DNA of 64,000 nt from Niabella yanshanensis (GTDB taxonomy: Bacteria > Bacteroidota > Bacteroidia > Chitinophagales > Chitinophagaceae): contig NZ_CP139960.1 of NCBI RefSeq assembly GCF_034424215.1, positions 1,302,001-1,366,000 of the forward strand, in the 5' to 3' direction. The notes below the pieces were generated by a model. That model made no database searches, was not told the origin of the DNA, and saw only the letters and a program-made list of their open reading frames with translations. Position numbers and translations under genes: made by a program. Shown here piece after piece: positions 43,456-52,480 of the stretch. Numbering within the stretch: position 1 is the stretch's first letter; each line of letters starts with the position of its first letter.

Positions 43456-44055
43456 ATGACAAAATGGAAAATACTGAACGGGATAGCCTTTATAGTATTG
43501 TGGTCAGCAATAGTAACCAGCTACTATGGTTTTCTTTATCCCGCACCCTTCGCCCCGGCTTCCCTCGTACAGCAGGTTGAGTGGAAATCATTTTTGCTCT
43601 TGTACTTTGCGTTACTTTTACTAGCTTTTACGTTCAGCCTTATCGGCTCCGGATTATACGCTTTTCAAAAAAGCTTTTTAAAGATATTATTGACTTTACA
43701 TATTGTTGCTATAATGAGTATAGGCATAGTAGCAGGTATTACACTGTACAATAAAAGAAGCGGCTTAAAGGAGCTTTTATCGGATACAAAACAACAGGCC
43801 GCGCGCGATATTCGGGCTGATGCCATCTATTATATTTCGTATGGACTTCCTCATCCTGACAGCAACTACTTCAAAAGGGATAGCATTATGGCCAAATATG
43901 GCATACACCATACTTCCACCTGTATCATAGACTAGTTTAATGCCGAAAGAGATGCTTATTATGAACAGTTAACACAGGACTACCTTGATCAGAGAAATGG
44001 TAAAAACTGGAAGGCCAAAATGCAAAAGGAATTAGCGCAATACCCCGCTCATTGA
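43456..44055 (+). pseudogene. Membrane protein gene interrupted by in-frame TAG
   Basis: The frame starts at ATG 43456, reads two or three membrane helices (GIAFIVLWSAIVTSYYGFLY, SFLLLYFALLLLAFTFSLIG, ILLTLHIVAIMSIGIVAGIT) and stops at TAG 43933-43935 after 159 codons. The same frame stays open for 39 more codons beyond it (FNAERDAYYEQLTQDYLDQR to QKELAQYPAH) and ends in TGA at 44053-44055. The downstream part is clearly protein-like and its polar character fits a C-terminal tail. A single change of a sense codon such as CAG would explain the amber. The 159-residue product may still be made. Confidence 0.7.
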
Positions 44056-44069
44056 AAACAATAACATTC

Positions 44070-44759
44070 TTAATGATGTGCCGGGTCTTCTCTCTTTTCC
44101 TCCTCGTCATGTATCTTTTCGACGACATTTTTCTTTTTGATAAACATCCGCCACATTTGAACCAATGCGGTGACGACGAAAATACCCGCAATTACATAGT
44201 TCATTACGGACTGGTTATTCTGAATTTTTGAGGCAATCAGCCGTCCGCCAAAAATAAAGAGGCTATTCCCAATCAGCGTTCCAATACCAATACCTATCGT
44301 GTAAAAATTAAAATGATGCTTATTGGGCAGTAATATCTTTTTTGTAAAGAGAACGGTGCTCCAGCCGAACCAGAAAGGGATCTGCATGGGGTTTACTGCG
44401 CCCATTGTTATTCCCAACAAGTAAGAAGGTAAGTTATTATTGAGGATGATGTTCTTATTTTCATGAGGGTGTGCCGCTGCTATAAAGCTGGTAACAGCCA
44501 GGGCAACGACTATCAACAGGGTTAACCATTCAAGTAGTTTAAAGATCTTTTCCTGCTTTCTTACCCAATCCATCGCAAGCAGTGATATTCTAACGTAAAT
44601 CATCTCCGCTGTAAGCGCTCCTAACGAAAACAACATGGCACTGCGCACTGACTCTGTTATAGCAATCTGCATAGCTGCTATATTGAGCGTACCTAGCGGT
44701 AAAGTGCCCAGGAAGCTCACTAACATTCCGGTAAAAAAGATGCGAACCGTTCCTTTCAT
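44070..44759 (-). CDS. LysE-family translocator
   Basis: A 229-residue inner-membrane exporter with about six helices. The N-terminal GMLVSFLGTLPLGTLNIAAM resembles the conserved LysE/RhtB start (P-G-P-x-N), here modified to PLGTLN. The middle GITMGAVNPMQIPFWFG also fits the family. The C-terminal tail is charged (HDEEEKREDPAHH). The substrate, an amino acid or other small solute, cannot be assigned. It starts 9 bases after the pcm stop on the same strand, so the two are probably co-transcribed. Confidence 0.82.
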   Translation of the reverse strand: MKGTVRIFFTGMLVSFLGTLPLGTLNIAAMQIAITESVRSAMLFSLGALTAEMIYVRISLLAMDWVRKQEKIFKLLEWLTLLIVVALAVTSFIAAAHPHENKNIILNNNLPSYLLGITMGAVNPMQIPFWFGWSTVLFTKKILLPNKHHFNFYTIGIGIGTLIGNSLFIFGGRLIASKIQNNQSVMNYVIAGIFVVTALVQMWRMFIKKKNVVEKIHDEEEKREDPAHH

Positions 44760-44768
44760 CAGCAAGTA

Positions 44769-45425
44769 TTAAGCATTTTTACCTTGTAACATAGGAACAA
44801 AAGAGAAATTATCAAAATATTCTACTTCTATTCCCTGTTCCAGTTTGGTAACTCTTCGCATCTGTTGCGCGGCTCCGTTATTTACAGGGATCACCATTTT
44901 CCCCCCCACCTTCATCTGCTCGATAAGCCGGGGTGGTATCTCAGGCGCTGCGGCCGTAACAATTACCTTATCAAAGGGACCATAAGTGGGAAGTCCCTGG
45001 AATCCATCTCCGTAAAAAAACTTAATGTTAGGGTACTGTTTCAGATAAACAAATAATTTATTTTCATCAAACAGTTTTTTCTGGCGTTCAATGGTAAATA
45101 CTTTGGCCCCCAACGCAGCCAGTACAACCGCCTGGTAAGCACTACCCGTGCCTATCTCCAGCACTTTGTCATTCTTTTGAATTTGCAGCAATTCGGTTTG
45201 ATAGGCCACTGTGTAAGGCTGGGAAATCGTCTGGCCTTCGCCTATCGGAAAAGCCTTATCGACATAAGCGACATCTAAAAACGCAGAATCGAGGAAAAAA
45301 TGCCGGGGCACATTGTTAATGGCTTCGAGTACATTTTCATCCTTTATCCCCTTTTCCCTAACGGTATCTACGAGCTTCTTTCTAAGCCCTTTGTGCCTGT
45401 AGCTATCTTCTAAACTGCGCCTCAT
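44769..45425 (-). CDS. pcm: Protein-L-isoaspartate O-methyltransferase
   Basis: A cytoplasmic SAM-dependent repair enzyme for isoaspartyl residues, 218 residues. Motifs: PRHFFLDSAFLDVAYVDKAF, GQTISQPYTVAYQTELL, the SAM-binding VLEIGTGSAYQAVVLA, and VTAAAPEIPPRLIEQM. All are typical of PIMT. ATG 45425 is chosen because a -7 box lies 4 bases upstream; an in-frame ATG at 45509 would add 28 hydrophobic residues absent from the family. Confidence 0.95.
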   Translation of the reverse strand: MRRSLEDSYRHKGLRKKLVDTVREKGIKDENVLEAINNVPRHFFLDSAFLDVAYVDKAFPIGEGQTISQPYTVAYQTELLQIQKNDKVLEIGTGSAYQAVVLAALGAKVFTIERQKKLFDENKLFVYLKQYPNIKFFYGDGFQGLPTYGPFDKVIVTAAAPEIPPRLIEQMKVGGKMVIPVNNGAAQQMRRVTKLEQGIEVEYFDNFSFVPMLQGKNA

Positions 45426-45429
45426 GCCG

Positions 45430-45460
45430 CAAATGTAACTGATAGTTGATAAGATTACAA
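45430..45460 (-). promoter_or_regulatory. Promoter for pcm, near-leaderless
   Basis: On the reverse strand TTG (45460-45458), 20 bases, then TACATTTG (45437-45430) form the -33/-7 pair. The ATG follows only 4 bases later. Confidence 0.65.
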
Positions 45461-45566
45461 GTTGGAAGATTGAAAAGAAAACGTTACTAATAACATAAAA
45501 TATTGACAATTAAATCTCCCTGGGTTCTGTTTTTACCCGCCTTTTCGGCTTAACTCATTCAAATAC

Positions 45567-45574
45567 TATATTTG
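45567..45574 (+). promoter_or_regulatory. -7 box before GT4 gene
   Basis: TATATTTG in the context ACTATATTTGCTACCG lies 8 bases before the ATG at 45583. A TTTC near 45543 sits at the right distance for a weak -33 element. Confidence 0.5.
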
Positions 45575-45582
45575 CTACCGAT

Positions 45583-46713
45583 ATGGCTAAAGTAATTATT
45601 CTGGGTCCGGCACATCCGCTTCGCGGCGGCGGCATGACAACATTCAACCATCGCCTTGCTAAAGAATTTATTGCTATGGGCCATAGCTGCGTTATATATT
45701 CCTTTAGCCTGCAATATCCTGATTTCCTTTTTCCGGGGAAATCCCAGTATACCGATGAGCCGGCTCCTGAAAATATAAACATATATAGCGTCGTTAATTC
45801 CATTAACCCCCTGAACTGGCTTAAAGTAGGACAGCGTTTGAAAAAAGAACGCGCAGATATTATTGTAGTTCGCTATTGGTTGCCATTAATGGGTCCGGCA
45901 TTAGGCACCATTCTCAGACAGGTTAAAAAGAATAAATATACAAAGGTCATCTGTATTGCCGACAATGTTATCCCACATGAAAAAAGACCCGGAGATAAAC
46001 CCTTCACCCGTTACTTTCTCAAAGCCTGTGACGGCTTTATTACCCTGAGTGAAAAAGTACTAAGGGATTTAAGAACTTTTACAACCTCGAAGCAAGCAGT
46101 ATTAGTGCAGCATCCGTTATATGATAATTTCGGGCCCATTGTTTCCAAACAATCTGCCAGGGAACACCTGGGCATACCGCCAACCGGTAAGATTATCCTG
46201 TTTTTTGGATTTATAAGGAAATACAAAGGCCTGGATATTTTGCTGCAGGCAGTGCAGCAACTAAAACCGGCAATACCTGATTTCAAACTACTGGTTGCCG
46301 GGGAGTTTTACGAAGATGAAAAGGGGTACCAGGAATTAATTGACCGGCTGGACATCAGGAACCAATTGATCCTGAAAACCAACTTCATTGCGGACAGTGA
46401 AGTAAAGTATTATCTCTGCGCGGCCGATGTGCTGGTACAGCCTTATAAAAACGCTACTCAAAGCGGAGTCACCCCCCTGGCCTATCATTTTGAAAGGCCC
46501 ATGATTGTAACGAATGTGGGTGGTTTGCCGGCGTTGGTGCCGCATGGAAAATCAGGGCTGGTTTGCGAACCTGATCCTGCATCAATAGCACATGCTATAA
46601 AAGAATTTTACGAATTAGGAGAAGATCATTTTATTCCACATCTTCGCAGCGAAAAAGTAAAATACAGCTGGAAAAATATTGTGGAAGCGATCTTCACCTT
46701 ATCTGAACAGTAA
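45583..46713 (+). CDS. Glycosyltransferase family 4
   Basis: A 376-residue GT-B fold glycosyltransferase with no signal peptide, cytoplasmic or peripherally membrane-bound. The N-terminal glycine-rich loop is HPLRGGGMTTFNHRL. The C-terminal nucleotide-sugar part includes ILFFGFIRKYKGLDILLQA and the E-x7-E-like stretch before PMIVTNVGGLPALV. It is the first gene of the heptose cluster but is separated from hddA by 272 bases. It could transfer the GDP-heptose made by the next genes, which is inference. Confidence 0.87.
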   Translation: MAKVIILGPAHPLRGGGMTTFNHRLAKEFIAMGHSCVIYSFSLQYPDFLFPGKSQYTDEPAPENINIYSVVNSINPLNWLKVGQRLKKERADIIVVRYWLPLMGPALGTILRQVKKNKYTKVICIADNVIPHEKRPGDKPFTRYFLKACDGFITLSEKVLRDLRTFTTSKQAVLVQHPLYDNFGPIVSKQSAREHLGIPPTGKIILFFGFIRKYKGLDILLQAVQQLKPAIPDFKLLVAGEFYEDEKGYQELIDRLDIRNQLILKTNFIADSEVKYYLCAADVLVQPYKNATQSGVTPLAYHFERPMIVTNVGGLPALVPHGKSGLVCEPDPASIAHAIKEFYELGEDHFIPHLRSEKVKYSWKNIVEAIFTLSEQ

Positions 46714-46985
46714 CCTATTGTTTTTTTAATTTACTATGATTGAAGTTGCAAATAACTATTGGGGTTCACATTTTACAACTGTCTATTCAGCGATAGAAAT
46801 GCTTTTAACTTATAACAGCAATTTCTGGAACGTAAATTATCGTGCGTTAGTAACCAGCTCGCAGAGAGAAATACGGGAAAGACCTGTTGCAAAATTGTCC
46901 CAACACCCGTCTTAATCGCAGGTTACCGGTCAGCAAGTTTCTCCGAGAACTATTTGAACAGAAAAAAATCACCATTAAAAAAAAA

Positions 46986-48008
46986 ATGATACATAGAAGT
47001 AAAGCACCGCTTAGAATAGGTTTAGCAGGAGGAGGAACAGACGTAAGCCCCTATTGTGATGAATTTGGGGGAGCGATATTAAATGCGACCATTTCGTTGA
47101 ATGCTAATGCCACTATAGAGTTACTGGAAAGTGACCAGATCGTTCTGGAGGCTTTTGACCGGAATGAAACAGCTACTTTTAGCTGGGACCCAACCTTGCC
47201 GATAGATGGACATCTTGATCTTTTAAAAGGTGTATACAACCGTATACAAAAGGATTACCCTTTTGAAAAAAGAGGCTTTAAACTCAGCACATTCGTAGAC
47301 GCTCCGGCAGGATCAGGGTTAGGCACTTCATCTACACTGGTAGTTGCTATAGTAGGCGCTTTTACAGAAATGTTGCAACTTCCCTTAGGAGAATATGACA
47401 TTGCCCACTACGCTTACGAGATAGAAAGAACGGATCTTAAACTGGCAGGTGGCCGTCAGGATCAGTACGCTGCTACTTTTGGGGGGGTTAATTTTATGGA
47501 ATTTTACAGCGGCGATAAAGTAATCGTTAATCCCCTCCGGATCAGGCAGCGTTACCTCGATGAACTGGAAAATAACCTGCTCTTATACTATACATCTACC
47601 AGCAGGGAATCAGCCAAGATCATTGAAGAGCAAAGCAAAAATGTAACAGAAAAAAAGCAGACTTCTATTGAGGCGATGCACCAGTTAAAACAGCAGGCCC
47701 AAATGATGAAAGAAGCCTTACTTAAAGGTCAGTTGCATGAAATAGGCCATATACTGGATATTGGATTCGAGCAAAAGCGTAAAATGGCCCAGGGCATTAA
47801 CAATCAATTGATAGACGATATTTATTACGCCGCAAAAGAAGCAGGCGCTACCGGCGGGAAGATCAGCGGCGCGGGGGGCGGCGGATTTATGATTTTTTAC
47901 TGCCCTGGTAACACCAAATATAAAGTGCAACAAACCCTTGATCAATTTGGTGGTGTTAACCGCAACTACCAATTTACTAAACACGGATTAAAAACCTGGA
48001 GTGTATAA
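46986..48008 (+). CDS. hddA: D-glycero-D-manno-heptose 7-phosphate kinase (GHMP)
   Basis: A GHMP-superfamily sugar kinase, 340 residues, that phosphorylates heptose 7-phosphate at C1. Start motif SKAPLRIGLAGGGTDVSPY, ATP-binding APAGSGLGTSSTL, and C-terminal GGKISGAGGGGFMIFYC. ATG 46986 gives the normal N-terminus MIHRSKAPLR; the in-frame start at 46887 adds 33 non-homologous residues. gmhA follows 3 bases later, and the pathway context supports HddA rather than a fucokinase- or galactokinase-like enzyme. Confidence 0.9.
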   Translation: MIHRSKAPLRIGLAGGGTDVSPYCDEFGGAILNATISLNANATIELLESDQIVLEAFDRNETATFSWDPTLPIDGHLDLLKGVYNRIQKDYPFEKRGFKLSTFVDAPAGSGLGTSSTLVVAIVGAFTEMLQLPLGEYDIAHYAYEIERTDLKLAGGRQDQYAATFGGVNFMEFYSGDKVIVNPLRIRQRYLDELENNLLLYYTSTSRESAKIIEEQSKNVTEKKQTSIEAMHQLKQQAQMMKEALLKGQLHEIGHILDIGFEQKRKMAQGINNQLIDDIYYAAKEAGATGGKISGAGGGGFMIFYCPGNTKYKVQQTLDQFGGVNRNYQFTKHGLKTWSV

Positions 48009-48011
48009 ACC

Positions 48012-48590
48012 ATGAGTAATCAAATAAAAGAACTAATACAATCGTCCATTACCACCAAACAACTGGTATTGGAAAATGAAGAACTGATCCAAACAGTTAA
48101 CCGGGTAACAGATATTATTGTTACTGCCTTCAAAAATGGAAACAGCGTCTATTTCTGCGGCAATGGAGGCAGTGCGGCTGATGCGCAACATCTCGCTGCC
48201 GAATTCAGCGGCCGTTTCTATAAAGACCGTAAAGCCTTACCTGCAGAAGCGCTGCACTGCAACACCTCATATCTTACTGCAGTGGCTAATGATTACAGCT
48301 TCGATGTGATATATGCACGCCTGATACAGGGCCTGGGCAAACCTGGCGATATCCTGATTGGTCTGAGTACATCCGGGAATTCAAAAAACATTGTACAGGC
48401 ATTTGAAACGGCACGCGAAAAACAAATGACCACGATAGGCTTTACAGGTTTAAGCGGTGGATCGATGAAAGCATTCAGTGACCACCTGGTTAATATACCT
48501 TCTACAGATACCCCGCGTATACAGGAATGCCATATGTTACTGGGTCATATTATTTGCCAACTGGTAGAGGAAAAATACTTTGCTGAATAG
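48012..48590 (+). CDS. gmhA: Phosphoheptose isomerase
   Basis: A 192-residue SIS-domain enzyme that converts sedoheptulose 7-phosphate to D-glycero-D-manno-heptose 7-phosphate. It contains FCGNGGSAADAQHLAAEFSG, LPAEALHCNTSYLTAVAND and the SIS phosphate loop LIGLSTSGNSKNIVQA. Length matches E. coli GmhA (192). It supplies the substrate of the HddA kinase encoded immediately upstream. Confidence 0.95.
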   Translation: MSNQIKELIQSSITTKQLVLENEELIQTVNRVTDIIVTAFKNGNSVYFCGNGGSAADAQHLAAEFSGRFYKDRKALPAEALHCNTSYLTAVANDYSFDVIYARLIQGLGKPGDILIGLSTSGNSKNIVQAFETAREKQMTTIGFTGLSGGSMKAFSDHLVNIPSTDTPRIQECHMLLGHIICQLVEEKYFAE

Positions 48591-48661
48591 CCTCTGAGGC
48601 ACTCATTCCACCTCACAGTCCCTCATAATTTAACTTCAATACCATAACAACACAAGCCTAT

Positions 48662-50311
48662 ATGAAAAAAATTTCTATGCGATTACTCCAGGCAGGATTA
48701 CTGCTTGGTATTAATGCAGCGGCTTATGCAGCCGATACAACCATTACAATTACTAAAACTTACCTGAACCTGCCTGTATCACAAAAAGCCGATAGAAAAC
48801 AAATGCGGTTTGAAACAGGCGGCAAACAGGAGCGGTTTTTTAAGATCCGCCTGGCGGATACAGAGCCGGAATATTGGGTCTTTTGCGATGTAACCCATCT
48901 CAAAGGGAAAACGATCACGATCAAATATGAGGGTAATTCTGCCGGCATTAAACAGATCTACCAGGATGATAAAATAGCCGGGCAGGATTCTTTATACAAG
49001 GAACGGAATCGTCCGCAATTTCATTTTACGACACGCAGAGGCTGGATCAATGATCCGAATGGTCTTATTTACTTCGACGGGGAATATCATTTATTTTATC
49101 AACATAATCCGTACGAAAAAGAATGGGAAAACATGCATTGGGCACATGCCGTGAGTACCGACCTGGTACACTGGAAAGAACTGCCGCTGGCATTAAGTCC
49201 GGATAGCCTGGGTACTATGTTCTCCGGCTCAACAGTAATGGATTATAAAAACAGTGCAGGATTCAATAAAGGAAGCCAGCCAGCTATGATTGCTGCTTAT
49301 ACTGCTGCGTCGGATCATAAGCAAACGCAATGTATTGCTTACAGCCTTGACAAAGGACGAACCTGGACCAAATACAAGGGCAACCCGGTTATTGACTCCA
49401 AAGAGAAATGGAATAGTGTTGACACCCGTGACCCAAGAGTTTCCTGGTATGAACCCGGTAAGCACTGGGTGATGGTTTTAAATGAAAGAGATGGCCATTC
49501 CATTTATACTTCTATCAATTTAAAAGATTGGACCTACCAAAGCCATACGACCGGTTTTTGGGAATGCCCTGACCTTTTTGAGCTGCCTGTTGATAATAAG
49601 CCCGGCCGAAAGAAATGGGTAATGCTGGGCGCCTCTAATTCTTATATGATTGGCAGCTTTGACGGTAAAAAATTTACGCCTGAATCAGGCAAACACTATT
49701 TCTCTACCGGATCTATTTATGCTGCTCAAACCATTACCAATATGCCTGATGCTGATGGCAGACGCATACAGATTGGCTGGGGACGTATCTCTCACCAGGG
49801 TATGCCTTTTAACGGCCAGATGCTGATGCCTACCGAACTGACCTTGAAAACCACAAAAAATGGTGTGCGGGTTTTCAGCAATCCTATAAAAGAATATAAC
49901 CAGCTTTTTACTCCGCAGAATAAATGGACCAATATCAGCGCCCGGCAAGCTAACAATTATTTGAAGACTTATAACGATAAAGATCGTCTTCGCATTAAAA
50001 CTACCATTCGCTTGTCACATGCTACCAGCGCGGGTCTTAGCCTGTTTGGCCAGCGGATACTGGATTATGACATGAACCACAACCTGGTAAACGGTGTCTT
50101 TTATTCCCCGGAAGATATGACCAGCATGGAGATATCTGCAGATATCTATATTGACAGAACCTCCATTGAAGTGTTCATTGACGGCGGTGCCTACTCCTAC
50201 TCTATGGAACGCAGAAGCACAAAAGATAATAACGAAGGACTTCATTTTTGGGGAACGAATATAGAAGTCAAAAACCTGGAAGTGTTCGGGGTACAATCGA
50301 TCTGGAATTAA
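48662..50311 (+). CDS. GH32 fructan hydrolase with DUF4980 domain
   Basis: A 549-residue secreted glycosidase (signal peptide ending AAAYAAD). An N-terminal ~110-residue beta domain resembles DUF4980, often found before GH32 in Bacteroidota. The five-blade propeller shows the three catalytic motifs: WINDPNG with nucleophile Asp131, RDPRVSW with Asp257, and WECPDLF with acid/base Glu301. A C-terminal beta-sandwich follows. It should cleave beta-fructosides (levan, inulin or sucrose). It lies between gmhA and hddC-gmhB, an odd position for a catabolic enzyme; no SusCD or fructokinase is near. Confidence 0.93.
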   Translation: MKKISMRLLQAGLLLGINAAAYAADTTITITKTYLNLPVSQKADRKQMRFETGGKQERFFKIRLADTEPEYWVFCDVTHLKGKTITIKYEGNSAGIKQIYQDDKIAGQDSLYKERNRPQFHFTTRRGWINDPNGLIYFDGEYHLFYQHNPYEKEWENMHWAHAVSTDLVHWKELPLALSPDSLGTMFSGSTVMDYKNSAGFNKGSQPAMIAAYTAASDHKQTQCIAYSLDKGRTWTKYKGNPVIDSKEKWNSVDTRDPRVSWYEPGKHWVMVLNERDGHSIYTSINLKDWTYQSHTTGFWECPDLFELPVDNKPGRKKWVMLGASNSYMIGSFDGKKFTPESGKHYFSTGSIYAAQTITNMPDADGRRIQIGWGRISHQGMPFNGQMLMPTELTLKTTKNGVRVFSNPIKEYNQLFTPQNKWTNISARQANNYLKTYNDKDRLRIKTTIRLSHATSAGLSLFGQRILDYDMNHNLVNGVFYSPEDMTSMEISADIYIDRTSIEVFIDGGAYSYSMERRSTKDNNEGLHFWGTNIEVKNLEVFGVQSIWN

Positions 50312-50329
50312 CTATTAAAACAATTAGTC

Positions 50330-51616
50330 GTGTCATCAGATATCAACCGGAATGTGATCGCATCAGGACCCATACAGGAGGCTATTATTTTAGCCGGCGG
50401 CCTCGGTACCCGCCTTCGATCTGCGGTTCCTGACCTGCCCAAATGTATGGCTCCGGTTGCAGGTCAGCCTTTCTTGTTCTATGTAGTGAACTACCTCCGC
50501 ATGCAGGATATCAAAAAAATTATTTTCAGCCTGGGGTATATGCATGAGGTGATACTAAACTGGCTGCAACATGAATTCCCTACGCTCAGTTATGAATACG
50601 TAATAGAAGATGAGCCATTGGGAACCGGCGGCGCTATCCAACTGGCACTAGAGAAAGCTGAAACAGATAATGTATTTGTGGCAAATGGCGACACCCTATT
50701 TAAGTTTGATGCATCGGCGATGCTGGATCAACATCTTAACAAGAAGGCCGAATGCACGCTGGCCTTAAAACCAATGCAACAATTTGAGCGCTATGGCGTG
50801 GTTGAACTGAATGAGCAGGATACGATCATTTCTTTTAAAGAAAAACAGTACTATGAGTCGGGCCTGATTAATGCGGGGCTGTACCTGATCAATAAGCAAA
50901 AGTTCTTTGCAAGGAATTTCCCGGTTAAATTTTCTTTTGAAAAAGATTACCTGGAAAAATTTGTCGGAGAACATGTCTTCTCAGGGCTCAGCACGAATGC
51001 CTATTTCATTGACATCGGTATCCCGGAAGACTATAACCGGGCTCAATCAGAATTCAGCAAACCTGACCTGGATCTTGCTGCTATTGACAAAAGCTGGACC
51101 TTGTTCCTGGACAGAGACGGTGTGATCAATCACGACAACCCCGGAGGATATATTACCACAGCCGATGAGTTTCGCTTTACGGATGGTTCGCCTGAGCTTT
51201 TTAAAAAGCTGTCGGGTATATTTGGTCGAATTGTCGTGGTAACTAATCAGCGTGGTGTGGGTCGGGGTATTATTCAATACGATGACCTGATGGCAATGAA
51301 CACCAAAATGCTGCAGGGAATTCAGGAAGCAGGAGGAACTATTGAAAAAATTTATTTCTGCACTGATACAGACAACCGTTCTTTTGGAAGGAAGCCCAAT
51401 CCCGGTATGGCTGTACAGGCAATAAAAGATTTCCCGGATATTGACGTCAATAAATCTGTTATTGTTGGGAACAGCCTGAGCGATATGAAGTTTGGATGCT
51501 ATACAGGAATGTATACAGTCTTTGTAACAACCACTAACAAAGCAGTATCTTTTCCTCACCCTGACATCAACCTGATATTTGAAGATTTAAGTAGCTTTGC
51601 CGCATCTTTGAAATAA
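50330..51616 (+). CDS. hddC-gmhB: Fused heptose-1-P guanylyltransferase and HBP phosphatase
   Basis: A 428-residue two-domain protein with a GTG start. The N-terminal domain (about 15-245) is a sugar nucleotidyltransferase (ILAGGLGTRLRSAVPDLPK, VANGDTLFKFD), matching HddC. The C-terminal domain (about 255-428) is a HAD phosphatase with nucleophile Asp261 and Asp263 in FLDRDGVIN, followed by VVTNQRGVGRGI and KPNPGMA, matching GmhB. Together they perform the last two steps: dephosphorylation of heptose 1,7-bisphosphate and GTP transfer to heptose 1-phosphate. Usually these are separate genes. Confidence 0.9.
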   Translation: MSSDINRNVIASGPIQEAIILAGGLGTRLRSAVPDLPKCMAPVAGQPFLFYVVNYLRMQDIKKIIFSLGYMHEVILNWLQHEFPTLSYEYVIEDEPLGTGGAIQLALEKAETDNVFVANGDTLFKFDASAMLDQHLNKKAECTLALKPMQQFERYGVVELNEQDTIISFKEKQYYESGLINAGLYLINKQKFFARNFPVKFSFEKDYLEKFVGEHVFSGLSTNAYFIDIGIPEDYNRAQSEFSKPDLDLAAIDKSWTLFLDRDGVINHDNPGGYITTADEFRFTDGSPELFKKLSGIFGRIVVVTNQRGVGRGIIQYDDLMAMNTKMLQGIQEAGGTIEKIYFCTDTDNRSFGRKPNPGMAVQAIKDFPDIDVNKSVIVGNSLSDMKFGCYTGMYTVFVTTTNKAVSFPHPDINLIFEDLSSFAASLK

Positions 51617-51632
51617 AACTCAATCATCACTA

Positions 51633-52463
51633 ATGGTAATATTATTGCAGTGTAGCGATCGTGTGGGCCTGGTGGCCGATATATCATCAGTAATGGCAAC
51701 AGCCGGACTGAACATCATTTCTATGAAGGAGTTTGTAAACGTGGATGAAAACCGCTTTTACATCCGCCTGGAAATACAGGGCGATACTGATACGGCGCAA
51801 CTACAGCAACAACTCAAAGCCCGCCTTCCTGATGACACCGAGATCAGCATCAGACCCTATGAAAAAAAGAAGATAGCTATTTTGGTAACTAAAGAACATC
51901 ATTGCCTGGGAGATATACTACTAAGAAATTATTTTAATACCCTGGGTGCAGAAGTGCAGTGCGTTATCGGCAACTACAATAACCTGGAAGCCTTAACGAC
52001 AAAGTTTGATATCCCTTTTCATTGCATCAGCCACGAAGGAAAGGAAAAACATGCTTTTGAACAGGAGATACAGGAAGCATTGGCTGCCTACGAATTCGAC
52101 TACATTATACTGGCTAAATTCATGCGCATCCTTTCCCCGGAATTCAATTCAAAATATGCGTCAAGGATTGTAAACATCCATCACTCATTCCTGCCGGCAT
52201 TTATAGGCGCACATCCTTACAAACAGGCATATGAGCGTGGTGTCAAACTGATCGGTGCCACAGCCCATTTTGTTACTAATGTTTTGGATGACGGCCCTAT
52301 TATTGCACAACAAACCATATATGTCAATCATACCCATTCTGTAAAAGATATGATACGCCTGGGCAGGGAAATAGAAAAATCTGTGCTGGCGAATGCACTG
52401 CAATTGGTATTACAGGATAAAGTGCTGGTATATCATAATAAAACGATCGTATTTGAAAACTAA
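51633..52463 (+). CDS. purU: Formyltetrahydrofolate deformylase
   Basis: A 276-residue cytoplasmic enzyme that releases formate from 10-formyl-THF for purine synthesis and one-carbon balance. An N-terminal ACT-like domain (about 1-80, SDRVGLVADISSVMATAGLN) precedes the formyltransferase-fold domain (about 85-276). The catalytic segment is NIHHSFLPAFIGAHPYKQAY, with the GATAHFVTNVLDDGPII region. It follows hddC-gmhB by 16 bases and may be co-transcribed, with no obvious functional link. Confidence 0.95.
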   Translation: MVILLQCSDRVGLVADISSVMATAGLNIISMKEFVNVDENRFYIRLEIQGDTDTAQLQQQLKARLPDDTEISIRPYEKKKIAILVTKEHHCLGDILLRNYFNTLGAEVQCVIGNYNNLEALTTKFDIPFHCISHEGKEKHAFEQEIQEALAAYEFDYIILAKFMRILSPEFNSKYASRIVNIHHSFLPAFIGAHPYKQAYERGVKLIGATAHFVTNVLDDGPIIAQQTIYVNHTHSVKDMIRLGREIEKSVLANALQLVLQDKVLVYHNKTIVFEN

Positions 52464-52480
52464 TGAACGGCACCACGTCT

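Noticed and set aside
45426-45509. Upstream extension of pcm with a hydrophobic leader
   Set aside because: PIMT is cytoplasmic and the promoter lies within the extension.
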